Below, piece by piece: positions 50,312 through 62,348 of a DNA stretch of 64,000 nt. Origin of the DNA: Excoecaria cochinchinensis. Lineage: Eukaryota > Streptophyta > Magnoliopsida > Malpighiales > Euphorbiaceae. A program made the position numbers and the translations under genes. The stretch covers positions 62,001 to 126,000 of the forward strand of contig CANTUQ010000301.1 in NCBI GenBank assembly GCA_947683425.1, written 5' to 3'. The number at the start of each line of letters is the position of its first letter. The stretch's first letter is position 1. The notes below the pieces were generated by a model. That model did no database searches, had not been told where the DNA came from, and saw nothing but the letters and a program-made list of their open reading frames with translations.

Positions 50312-51050
50312 CGAAATCCGACGAATTTTTACGGATTTCCCTAGGGGTACCACTAGGGAAAATCACCGAAATTGAAAAATCGTAAAAAGTGGTTAAATTT
50401 TTTATCCGAGTCCAATAATTCAGGAAAACTCGATTGGAATTGCTACTGGAAGCTTGCCGGTCACAACGCATCGAGAATTGGCTTCGTCGGAATCCAACGA
50501 ATTTTTACGAATTTCCCTAGGGGTACCACTAGGGAAAATCACAAAAATCGAAAAATCATAAAAAGTGGAGAAATATTGGATCCGAGTCAAATAATTCAGG
50601 AAAACTCGATTGGAATAGCTACTGGAAGCTTGCCGTCGAGAATTGGCTTCGTCGAAATCCGACGAATTTTTACGGATTTCCTTAGGGGCACCACTAGGGA
50701 AAATCACCGAAATCGAAAAATCGTAAAAAGTGGTGAAATTTCTGATCCGAGTCCAATAATTCAGGAAAACTCGATTGGAATAGCTATTGGAAGCTTGCCG
50801 GTCACAATGCATCGAGAATTGGTTTCAACAGAATTCGACGAATTTTTACGGATTTCCCTAGGGGTACCACTAGGGAAAATTACCAAAATCGTAAAAAGTG
50901 GTGAAATTTTGGATCCGAGTCCAATAATTCAGGAAAACTCGATTGCAATAGCTACTGGAATCTTGCCGTCGAGAACTGGCTTCGTCGAAATCCGACGAAT
51001 TTTTACGAATTTTCCTAGGGGGTACCACAAGTGAAAATCACCAAAATCGA
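50240..51050 (+). repeat. Three-copy block in Domain II, member 3
   Basis: This is the third member, 8,025 bp downstream of the corresponding part of member 2 (42395/50420). It shares the type F monomer and the GGAATCTTGCCGTCGAG monomer at its right end. Confidence 0.78.
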
Positions 51051-52835
51051 AAAATCGTAAAAAGTGGTAAAATTTTGGATTAGAGTCCCAAAATTCAGGA
51101 AAACACGATTGGAATTGCTACTTGAAACTTACCGTCGAGAATTAGCTTCGTCGGAATCCTACGAATTTTTACGGATTTCCCTAGGGGTACCACTAGGGAA
51201 AATCACCAAAATCGAAAAATCGTAAAAAGTGGTGAAATATTGGACCCGAGTCCAATAATTCAGGAAAACTCGATTGGAATAGTTACTGGTTGCTTGCCGT
51301 CGAGAATTGGCTTCGTCGGAATCCGACGAATTTTTACGGATTTCCCTAGGGGTACCACTAGGGAAAATCACCGAAATCGAAAAATCGTAAAAAGTGGTTA
51401 AATTTTTTATCCGAGTCCAATAATTCAGGGATACTCGATTGGAATACCAACTTGAAGCTTGCCGGTCACAACGCATCGATAATTGGCTTCGTCGGAATCC
51501 GACGAATTTTTACGGATTTCCCTAGGGGTACCACTAGGGAAAATCACCAAAATCGAAAAATCGTAAAAAGTGGTGAAATTTCTGATCCGAGTCCAATAAT
51601 TCAGGAAAACTCGATTGGAATAGCAACTGGAAGCTTGCCGGTCACAACGCATTGAGAATTAGATTCGTCGGAATCCGAAGAATTTTTACGGATTTCACTA
51701 GGGGTACCACTAGGGAAAATCACCAAAATCGAAAAATCGTAAAAAGTGGTGAAATTTTTGATCCGAGTCCAATAATTCAGAAAAACTCGATTGGAATAGC
51801 TACTGGAAGCTTGCCATCGAGAATTGGCTTCGTCGAAATCCACAAATTTTTACGGATTTTCCGAGTGGTACCAATAGGGAAAATCACAAAAATCGAAAAA
51901 TCGTAAAAAGTGGTGAAATATTTGATCCGAGTCCAATAATTCAGGAAAACTCGATTGGAATAGCTACTGGAAGCTTGCCGTCGAGAATTGGTTTCGTCGG
52001 AATCCGACGAATTTTTACGGATTTCCTTAGGGGTACCACTAGGAAAAATCACCGAAATCCAAAAATCGTAAAAAGTGGTTAAATTTTTTATCCGAGTCGA
52101 ATAATTCAGAAAAACTCGATTGGAATAGCAACTAGAAGCTTGCCGGTCACAACGCATCGAGAATTTGCTTCGTCGGAATCCGACAAATTTTTACGGATTT
52201 ACCTAGGGCCACTAGGGAAAATCACCCAAATCGAAAAATCGTAAAAAGTGGTGAAATTTCTGATCCGAGTCAAATAATTCAGGATAACTCGATTGGAATA
52301 GCAACTGAAAGCTTGCCGGTCACAACGCATCGAGAATTGGATACGTCAGAATCCAACGAATTTTTACGGATTTCCCTAGGGGTACCACTAGGAAAAATCA
52401 CCAAAATCGAAAAATCGTAAAAACTGGTGAAATTTTTTATCTGAGTTAAATAATTCAGGAAAACTCGATTGGAATAGCAACTGGAAGCTTTCCGGTCACA
52501 ACGCATCGAGAATTGGCTTCGTCGGAATCCGACGAATTTTTACGGATTTCCCTAGGGGTACCACTAGGGAAAATCATCAAAATCGAAAAATTGTAAAAAG
52601 TGGTTAAATTTTTGATCCGAGCCCAATAATTCAGGAAAAATCGATTGGAATAGCAACTGGAAGCTTGCCGGTCACAACGCATCGAGAATTGGTTTCGTCG
52701 GAATCCGACGAATTTTTAGGATTTCCCTAGTGGTACCACTAGGAAAAATCACCAAAATCGAAAAATCGTAAAAAGTGGTGAAATTTTGGATCCGAGTCCA
52801 ATAATTCAGGAAAAATCGATTGGAATAGCTACTGG

Positions 52836-53330
52836 AAGCTTGCCGTCGAGAATTGGTCTCTTCGGAATCCAACGAATTTTTTTGGATTTCCCTAGGGTTA
52901 CTATTAGGGAAAATCACCGAAATCGAAAAATCGTAAAAAGTGGTGAAATTTTAGATCCGAGTCCAAATATTCAGGAAAACTTGATTGGAATAGCTACTTG
53001 AAGCTTACCATCGAGAATTGGATTAGTCGGAATCCGACGAATTTTTACGGATTTCCCTAGGGGTACCACTAGGGAAAATCACAAAAATCGAAAAATCGTA
53101 AAAAGTGGTGAAATTTTGGATCCGAGTCCAATAATTCAGGAAAACTCGATTGGAATAGCTACTGGAGTCTTGCCGTCGAGAATTGGCTTCGTCGGAATCC
53201 AACGAATTTTTTCGGATTTTCCTAGGGGTATTACTAGGGAAAATCACCGAAATCGAAAAATCGTAAAAAGTGGTAAAATTTTAGATCCGAGTCCAAATAT
53301 TCAGGAAAACTCGTTTGAAATAGCTACTGG
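52836..53330 (+). repeat. Dimeric 330-bp pattern of 165-bp monomers (one and a half units)
   Basis: Monomer starts at 52836, 53001, 53166 and 53331 are each 165 bp apart, and monomers 330 bp apart resemble each other. The marker is CCAACGAATTTTTT followed by a mutated KpnI dyad (near 52871 and 53199), then GAGTCCAAATATTCAGG. The same pair of monomer types occurs near 38.49-38.82 kb, so the dimer was copied over about 14 kb. Confidence 0.78.
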
Positions 53331-55006
53331 AAGCTTGCCGTCGAGAATTGGCTTCGTCAGAATCCGACGAATTTTTACGGATTTCCCTAGGGGGTACCAC
53401 TAGGAAAAATCGAAAAATCGTAAAAAAGTGGTGAAATTTTGGATCCGAGTCCAATAATTCAGGAAAACTCGAATCGAATAGCTACTGGAAGCTTTTCGGT
53501 AATAATGCATCGAGAATTGGATTCGTCGAAATCCGACGAATTTTTACGGATTTCCTAGGGGTACCACTAGGGAAAATCACCAAAATCGAAAAATCGTAAA
53601 AAGTGGTGAAATTTTGGATCCGAGTCCAATAATTCAGGAAAACTCGATTGGAATAGCTACTGGAAGCTTGTCGGTCGCAACGCATCGAAAATTGGTTTCG
53701 TCGGAATTCGACGAATTTCCCTAGGGGGTACCACTACGGAAAATCACAAAAATCGAAAAATCGTAAAAAGTGGTGAAATTTTGGATCCGAGTCCAATAAT
53801 TCAGGAAAACTCGATTGGAATAGCTACTGGAAGCTTGCCGTCGAGAACTGGCTTCGTCAAAATCCGACGAATTTTTACGAATTTTCCTAGGGGGTACCAC
53901 AAGGGAAAATCACCAAAATCGATAAATCGTAAAAAGTGGTAAAATTTTGGATCAGAGTACAAAAATTCAGGAAAACACGATTGGAATTGATACTTGAAGC
54001 TTATCGTCGAGAATTGGCTTCGTCGGAATCAGACGAATTTTTACGGATTTCCCTAGGGGTACCACTAGGGAAAATCACCAAAATCGAAAAATCGTAAAAA
54101 GTGGTGAAATATTAGATCCGAGTCCAATAATTAAGAAAAATTCGATTGGAATAGCTATTGGAAGCTTACAGGTCACAACGCATCGAGAATTGGATTCGTC
54201 CAAATCCGAAAAATTTGTACTGATTTCACTAGGGGGTAGCACTAGGAAAAATCGAAAAAATCGTAAAAAGTGGTGAAATTTTTGATCCGAGTCCAATAAT
54301 TTAGTAAAACTCGATTGGAATAGCTACTGGAAGCTTGCCAGTCACAACGCATCGAGAATTGGTTTCGTCAGAATCCGACAAATTTTTACGGATTTCCCTA
54401 GGGGTACCACTAGGCAAAATCACCAAAATCGAAAAATCGTAAAAAGTGGTGAAATTTTGGATCCGAGTCCAATAATTAAGGAAAAGTCGATTGTAATAGC
54501 TACTGGAAGCTTGCCGGTCACAACGCATCGAGAATTGGCTTCTTCGGAATCCGACGAATTTTTATGGATTTCCGTATGGGTACCACTAGGGAAAATCGAA
54601 AAATCGTAAAAAGTGGTGAAATTTTGGATCCGAGTCTAATAATTCAGGAAAACTCGATTGGAATAGCTACTGGAAGCTTGCCGGTCACAATGCATCGAGA
54701 ATTGGCTTCCTCGGAATCCGACGAATTTTTACGGATTTCCCTAGGAGTACCACTAGGGAAAATTACAAAAATCGTAAAAAGTGGTGAAATTTTGGATCCG
54801 AGTCCAATAATTCAGGAAAACTCGATTGGAATAGCTACTGGAAACTTGCCGTCGAGAAGTGGCTTCGTCGAAATCCAACGAATTTTTACGAATTTCCCTA
54901 GGGGTACCACAAGGGAAAATCACCAAAATAGAAAAATCGTAAAAAGTGGTGAAATTTTGGATGCGAGTCCAAATATTCGGGAAAACTCGATAGCAATAGC
55001 TACTTG

Positions 55007-55121
55007 AAGCTTGCCGTCGAGAATTGGCTTCGTTGGAATCCGATTAATTTTTATGGATATCCCTAGGGGTACCACTAGGGAAAATCACCAAAATCGAAAA
55101 CTCGATTGGAATAGCTACTGT
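55007..55121 (+). repeat. Truncated 115-bp monomer just before the orientation switch
   Basis: HindIII to HindIII is 115 bp. A 165-bp monomer has lost 50 bp, joining AAAATCGAAAA directly to CTCGATTGG at 55100/55101. GAAAA occurs at both ends of the lost part (ATCGAAAA and CAGGAAAA), so the junction has 5 bp of microhomology. Only 66 bp separate the end of this unit from the inversion point. Confidence 0.9.
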
Positions 55122-55186
55122 AAGCTTGCCGGTCAAAACGCATCGAGAATTGGCTTCGTCGGAATCCGACGAATTTTTACGGATTT

Positions 55187-55188
55187 CT
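55187..55188. other. Orientation switch (inversion breakpoint) of the satellite array
   Basis: Left of this point the plus strand reads GACGAATTTTTACGGATTTC in monomer phase. From 55188 it reads TATTCCAATCAAGTTTTCC, the reverse complement of the tail region. No spacer or foreign DNA lies between them, and the C at 55187 could belong to either side, a 1-bp microhomology. All 8.8 kb to the right stays in the new orientation. The only other possible explanation I see is an assembly join. Confidence 0.93.
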
Positions 55189-58100
55189 ATTCCAATCAAG
55201 TTTTCCTGAATTATTGGACTCGAAACCAAAATTTCTTCACTTTTTACGATTTTTCGATTTTGGTGATTTTCCCTAGTGGTACCCCTAGGGAAATCCGTAA
55301 AAATTCGTCGGATTCCGACGAAGCCAATTCTCAATGCGTTGTGACCGGCAAGCTTCCAGTAGCTATTACAATCGATTTTTCCTGAATTATTGGACTCGGA
55401 TCAAAAAATTTCACCACTTTTTACGATTTTTCAATTTTCCCTAGTGGTACCCCTAGGGAAATCTGCATAAATTCGTCGGATTCCGACGAAGCAATTTCTC
55501 GATATGTTGTGACCGGCAAGCTACCAGTAGCTATTCCAATCGAGTTTTCCTGAATTATTGGACTCGGATCAAAAAATTCACCCCTTTTTACGATTTTTTT
55601 CGATTTTGGTGATTTTCCCTAGTGGTCCCCTAGGGAAATCCGTAAAAATTCGTCGGATTCCGACGAAACCAATTCTCGATGCGTTTGACCGGCAAGCTTC
55701 TAGTAGCTATTCCAATCAAGTTTTCCTGAATTATTGAACTCGAAACAAAAATTTCACCACTTTTTACGATTTTTAGATTTTGGTGATTTTTCCTAGTGGT
55801 ACCCCTAGGGAAATCCGTAAAAATTCGTCGGATTCCGACGAACCCAATTCTCAATGCGTTGTGACCGGCAAGCTTTCAGTAGCTATTCCAATCGAATTTT
55901 CCTGAATTATTAGACTCGGCTAAAAAATTTCAAAACTTTTTACGATTTTTCGATTTTGGTGATTTTCCCTAGAGGTACCCCTAGGGAAATCCGTAAAAAT
56001 TCGTCGGATTCCGACGAAGCCAATTCTCGATGCGTTGTGACCGGCAAGCTTCCAGTAGCTATTCGATGTGAGTTTTACATAATTATTGGACTCTGATCCA
56101 AAATTTCACCACTTTTTACGATTTTTCGATTTTTCCTAGTGGTACCCCTAGTGAAATCCGTGCAAATTCGTCGGATTTCGACGATGCCAATTCTTGATGC
56201 GTTGTGACCTGCAAGTTTCTTGTAGTTATTCCAATCGAGTTTTCCTGAATTATTGGACTCGGATCAAAAATTACACCACTTATTATGATTTTTCGATTTT
56301 TGTGATTTTTCCTAGTGGTACCCCTAGGGAAATCTGTACAAATTCGTCGGATTCCGACGATTCCAATTCTCGATGCGTTGTGAACGGCAAGTTTACAGTA
56401 GCTATTCCAATCGAGTTTTCCTTAATTATTGGACTCGGATCAAAAATTTCACCAATTTTTATGATTTTTCAATTTTCCCTAGTGGTACCCCTAGGGAAAT
56501 CCGCAAAAATTCGTCGAATTCCGACGAAACTAATTCTCGATGCGTTGTGACCGGCAAGCTTCCAGTAGCTATTCCAATCGAGTTTTCCTGAATTATTCGA
56601 CTCGGATCCAAAATTTCACCACTTTTTACGATTTTTTGATTTTGGTGATTTTCCCTAGTGGTACCCCTAGGGAAATCCGTAAAAATTCGTCGGATTTCGA
56701 CGAATCCAATTCTCGATGCGTTATGACCGGCAAGCTTTCAGTAGCTATTCGATTCGAGTTTTCCTGAATTATTGGACTCGTATCCAAAATTTCACCACTT
56801 TTTACGATTTTTCAATTTTTCCTAGTGGTACCCCTAGTGAAATCCGTACAAATTCGTCGGATTTCGACGATGCCAATTCTCGATGCGTTGTGACCTGCAA
56901 GCTTCAAGTAGCTATTCCAATTGTGTTTTCCTTAATTATTGGACGCGAATCCAAAATTACACCACTTACGATTTTTCGATTTTTGTGATTTTTCCTAGTG
57001 GTACCCCTAGGGAAATCCGTAAAAATTCGTCGGATTCCGACGAAGCCAATTCTCGATGCGTTGTGACCAGCAAGCTTCCAGGAGCTATTCCTATCGAGTT
57101 TTCCGGAATTATTGGACTCGGATCAAAAATTTCGTAATTTTTTACGATTTTTCGATTTTGGTGATTTTTCCTAGTGTTACCCCTAGGGAAATCCGTAAAA
57201 ATTCGTCGGATTCCGACGAAGCAAATTCTCGATGCGTTGTGATCGGCAAGCTTCCAGTAGCTATTCCAATCGAGTTTTCCTAAATTATTGTACTCGGATA
57301 CAAAATTTCACCACTTTTTACGATTTTTAGATTTTGGTGATTTTCCCTAGTGGTACCACTAGGGAAATCCGAAAAAATTCGTCGGATTCCTACGAAGCAA
57401 ATTCTCGATGCGTTGTGACCGGCAAGTTTCCAGTAGCTATTCCAATCGAGTTTTCCTGAATTATTGGACTCGGATCAAAAATTTCACCACTTTTTACGAT
57501 TATTCGATTTTGGTGATTTTCCCTATTGGTACCACTAGGGAAATCCGTAAAAATTCGTCGGATTCCGACGAAGCCAATTCTCGATGCGTTGTGACCGGCA
57601 AGCTTCCAGTAGCTATTCCAATCGAGTTTTCCTGAATTATTGGACTCGGATCAAAAATTTCAACACTTTTTACGATTTTTCGATTTTGGTGATTTTTCCT
57701 AGTGTTACCCCTAGGGAAATCCGTAAAAATTCGTCGGATTCCGACGAAGCAAATTCTCGATGCGTTGTGATCGGCAAGCTTCCAGTAGCTATTCCAATCG
57801 AGTTTTCCTGAATTATTGGACTCGGATACAAATTTCACCACTTTTTACGATTTTTCAATTTTCCCTAGTTGTACCCCTAGGGAAATCCGTACAAATTCGT
57901 CGGATTTCGAAGAAGCCAATTCTCGATGCGTTGTGACCTACAAGCTTCCAGTAGCTATTCCAATCGAGTTTTCCTGAATTATTGGACTCGGATCCAAAAT
58001 TTCACCACTTTTTACGATTTTTCGATTTTGGTGATTTTCCCTAGTGGTACCCCTAGGGAAATCCGAAAAAATTCGTCGGATTCCTACGTAGCCAATACTC

Positions 58101-58636
58101 GATGCGTTGTGACCGGCAAGCTTCCAGTAGCTATTCCAATCGAGTTTTCCTGAATTATTGGACTCGGATCAAAAATTTCACCACGTTTTACGATTTTTCG
58201 ATTTTGGTGATTTTCCCTATTGGTACCACTAGGGAAATCCGTAAAAATTCGTCGGATTCCGACGAAACCAATTCTCGATGCGTTGTGACCGGCAAGCTTC
58301 CAGTAGCTATTCCAATCGAGTTTTCCTTAATTATTGGACTCGGATCAAAAATTTCAACAATTTTTATGATTTTTCGATTTTGGTGATTTTCCCTATTGGT
58401 ACCCCTAGGGAAATCCGCAAAAATTCGTCGGATTCCAACAAAGCCAATTCTCGATGTGTTGTGACCGGCAAACTTCCAGTAGCTATTCCAATCGAGTTTT
58501 CCTGAATTATTTGACTCGGATCCAAAATTTCACCAATTTTTACGATTTTTCGATTTTCCCTAGTGGTACCCATAGGGAAATCCATAAAAATTCGTCGGAT
58601 TCCGAAAAAACCAATTCTCGATGCGTTGTAACCGGC

Positions 58637-58803
58637 AAGCTTCCAGTAGCTATTACAATCGACTTTTCCTTAATTATTGGACTCGGATCAAAAATTTCAC
58701 CACTTTTTACGATTTTTCAATTTTTCCTAGTGGTACCCCTAGTGAAATTCGTACAAATTCTTCGGATTTGGACGAATCCAATTCTCGATGCGTTGTGACC
58801 TGC
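58637..58803 (-). repeat. Representative 167-bp monomer (type C) of the inverted domain
   Basis: Measured from HindIII site to HindIII site this unit is 167 bp, 9 bp shorter than type A. In satellite orientation the missing part is one AAAATC plus ACC, so GGGAAAATCACCAAAATCG becomes GGGAAAATCG. That is the product expected from slippage between two AAAATC copies 9 bp apart. The left half of dyad 3 (TCACCA) is lost. Type C makes up a large minority of Domain III. It is sporadic in the plus-oriented domains (5.11, 31.94-32.10, 53.40 and 54.59 kb). Confidence 0.9.
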
Positions 58804-61800
58804 AAGCTTCCAGTAGCTATTCCAATCGAGTTTTCCTTAATTATTGGACTCGGATCCAAAATTTCATCACTTTTTATAATTTTTCGATTTTGGTGATTTT
58901 CCCTAGTGGTACCCCTAGGGAAATCCGCAAAAATTCGTCGGATTCCGACGAATCCAATTCTCGATGCGTTGTGATCGGCAAGCTTTCAGTAGCTATTCTA
59001 ATCGAGTTTTCCTGAATTATTGGACTCGGATCCAAAATTTCACCACTTTTTACGATTTTTCGATTTTGGTGATTTTCCCTAGTGGTACCCCTAAGGAAAT
59101 CCGTAAAAATTCGTCGGATTTCGACGAAGCCAATTCTCGATGCATTATGACCGGCAAGTTTTCAGTAGCTATTCCGATCGAGTTTTCCTGAATTATTGGA
59201 CTCGGATCAAATATTTTACCACTTCTTACGATTTTTCAATTTTCCCTAGTGGTACCCCTAGGGAAATCCGCAAAAATTCGTCGAATGCCGACGAAGCCAA
59301 TTCTCGATGCGTTGTGACCGACAAGCTTCCAGTAGCTATTACAATCGAGTTTTCCTGAATTATTGGACTCGGATACAAATTTTCATTACTTTTTATGATT
59401 TTTCGATTTTGCTGATTTTCCTTAGTGGTACCCCTTGGGAAATCCGTAAAAATTCGTCGGATTCCGACGAAGACAATTCTCGATGCGTTGTGACCGGCAA
59501 GCTTCCAGTAGCTATTTCAATCAAGTTTTCTTGAATTATTGGAGTCGGATCAAAAATTTCACCACTTTTTACGATTTTTCGATTTTGTTGATTTTCCCAA
59601 GTGGTACCCCTAGTGAAATCCGTAAAAATTCGTCGGATCCCGACGAAACCAATTCTCGATGCGTTGTGACCGGCAAGCTTCCAGTAGCTATTCCAATCGA
59701 GTTTTCCTGAATTATTGGACTCGGATCCAAATTTTCACCACTTTTTACGTTTTTTCGATTTTTCCTAGTGGTACCCCTAGTGAAATCCGTACAAATTCAT
59801 CGGATTTCGACGATGCCAATTCTTGATGCGTTGTGACCTGCAAGTTTCCAGTAGCTATTCCAATCGAGTTTTCCTGAATTATTTGACTCGGATAAAAAAT
59901 TTCACTACTTTTTTCGATTTTTCGATTTTCCCTAGTGGTACGTCTAGGGAAATCCGCAAAAATTCATCGGATTCCGACGAATCCAATTCTCGATGCGTTG
60001 TGACCGGCAAGCTTTCAGTAGCTATTCTAATCGAGTTTTCCTGAATTATTTGACTCGGATCCAAAATTTCACCACTTTTTACAATTTTTTGATTTTGGTG
60101 ATTTTCCCTAGTGGTACCCTTAGGGAAATCCGTAAAAATTCGTCGGATTTCGACGAAACCAATTCTCGATGCGTTGTCACCAGCAAGTTTTCAGTAGCTA
60201 TTCCAATCGAGTTTTCCTGAATTATTGGACTCGGATCCAAATTTTCAACACTTTTTACGATTTTTCAATTTTCCCTGGTGGTAACCCTAGGGAAATCTGC
60301 AAAAATTCGTCGAATGCCGACGAAGCCAATTCTCGATGCGTTGTGACCGGCAAGCTTCCAGTAGCTATTCTAATCGAGTTTTCCTGAATTATTGGACTCG
60401 GATCAAAATTTTCACCACTTTTTACGATTTTTCGATTTTGCTGATTTTTCCTAGTGGTACCCCTAGGTAAATCCGTAAAAATTCGTCGGATTTCGACGAA
60501 GCCAATTCTCGATGCGTTGTGACCGGCAAGCTTCCAGTAGCTATTCCAATCAAGTTTTCCTGAATTATTGGAGTCGGATCCAAAATTTCACCACTTTTTA
60601 CGATTTTTCGATTTTGTTGATTTTCCCTAGTGGTACCCCTAGTGAAATCCGTAAAAATTCGTTGGATTTCGACGAAGCCAATTCTCGATGAGTTGTGACC
60701 GACAAACTTCCAGTAGCTATTCGATTCAAATTTTCCTGAATTATTGGACTCGGATCCAAAATTTCACCGCTTTTTACGTTTTTTCGATTTTTCCTAGTGG
60801 TACCCTTTGTGAAATCCGTAAAAATTCGTCGGATTTCGACGATGCCAATTCTCGATGCGTTGTGACCTGCAAGCTTCCAGTATCTATTCCAATCGAGTTT
60901 TCCTGAATTATTGGACTCGGATCAAAAATTTCACTACGTTTTTCGATTTTTCGATTTTCCCTTGTGGTACCTCTAGGGAAATCCGCAAAATTTCATCGGA
61001 TTTCAACGAAGCCAATTCTCGATACGTTGTGACCGACAAGCTTTCATTAGCTATTCTAATCGAGTTTTCCTGAATTATTGGAGTCGGATCAAAAATTTCA
61101 CCACTTTTTATGATTTTTCGATTTTGTTGATTTTCCCTAGTGGTACCCCTTGTGAAATCCGTACAAATTCGTCGGATTTTGACGATGCCAATTCTCGATG
61201 CGTTGTGACCTGCAAGCTTCCAGTAGCTATTCCAATCGAGTTTTCCTGAATTATTGGACTCGGATCCAAATTTTCACTAATTTTTATGATTTTTCAATTT
61301 TGCTGATTTTCCCTAGTGGTAATCCTAGGGAAATTCGCAAAAATTCGTCGGATTCCGATGAAGCTAATTCTCGATGCGTTGTGACCGGCAAGTTTCCAGT
61401 AGCTATTCCAATTGAGTTTTCCTGAATTATTGGACTCGGATCAAAAATTTCACCACTTTTTACGATTTTTCGATTTTGGTGATTTTTCCTATTGGTACCC
61501 CTAGGGAAATTCGCAAAAATTCGTTGGATTCCGACGAAACCAATTCTCCATGCGTTGTCACCGACAAGCTTCCAGTAGCTATTCCAATCGAGTTTTCCTG
61601 AATTATTGGACTCGGATCCAAAATTTCACCGCTTTTTACGATTTTTCGATTTTCCCTAGTGATACCCCTAGTGAAATCCGTACAAATTCGTCGGATTTCG
61701 ACGAAGCCAATTCTCGATGCGTTGTGACCTGCAAGCTTCCAGTAGCTATCCCAATCGAGTTTTCCTGAATTATTGGACTCGGATCAAAAATTTCACTACT

Positions 61801-62066
61801 TTTTTCGATTTTTCGATTTTTCCTAGTGGTACCCCTAGGGAAATCCGCAAAAATTCGTCGGATTTCGATGAAACGAATTCTCGATGCGTTGTGACCGGCT
61901 AGCTTCCAGTAGCTACTCCAATCGAGTTTTCCTGAATTACTAGATTCGGATAAAAAATTTCACCACTTCTTACGATTTTTCACTTTTCCCTAGTGGTACC
62001 CCTAGGGAAATCCGCAAAAATTCGTCGAATGCCGATGAAGCCAATTCTCGATGCGTTGTGACCGGC

Positions 62067-62348
62067 AAGTTACCAGTAGCTATTCCAATCGAGTTTTCCT
62101 GAATTATTGGACTCGGATCCAAATTTTAACCACTTTTTACGATTTTTCGATTTTGCTGATTTTCCCTAGTGGTACCCCTAGGGAAATCTATTCCAATCAA
62201 GTTTTCCTGAATTATTGGAGTCGGATCAAAAATTTCACCACTTTTTACGATTTTTCGATTTTTGTGATTTCCCTAGTGGTACCCCTAGTGAAATCCGTAA
62301 AAATTCGTCGGATTCCGACGAAGCCAATTCTCGATGCGTTGTGACCTG
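62067..62348 (-). repeat. Fused pair of monomers with about 68 bp deleted
   Basis: The distance between HindIII-phase positions is 282 bp, where two monomers of this domain would span about 343-352. At 62188/62189 GGGAAATC joins TATTCCAATCAAG, removing dyad 1, the 11-bp segment and one HindIII site. The right-hand breakpoint is at the same monomer position as the right side of the orientation switch at 55188. Confidence 0.88.

Larger units (their letters stand above)
21701..55187 (+). repeat. Satellite array, Domain II (plus orientation)
   Basis: The same monomer family continues in the same orientation, but with a different variant set. Common here and rare or absent in Domain I are CCACAAGG in place of CCACTAGG, CACCGAAATCG in place of CACCAAAATCG, AGCAACTGG in place of AGCTACTGG, and GGAATTGCTACT in place of GGAATAGCTACT. 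The 164-bp form of Domain I is no longer seen. The domain holds many block duplications, listed separately. It ends abruptly at the orientation switch at 55187/55188. I see no insertion of unrelated DNA. Confidence 0.94.

Noticed and set aside
55011..55385. 124-codon frame spanning the orientation switch as a fusion gene
   Set aside because: It reads through the junction between forward and inverted monomers by chance; both halves are ordinary satellite translation.
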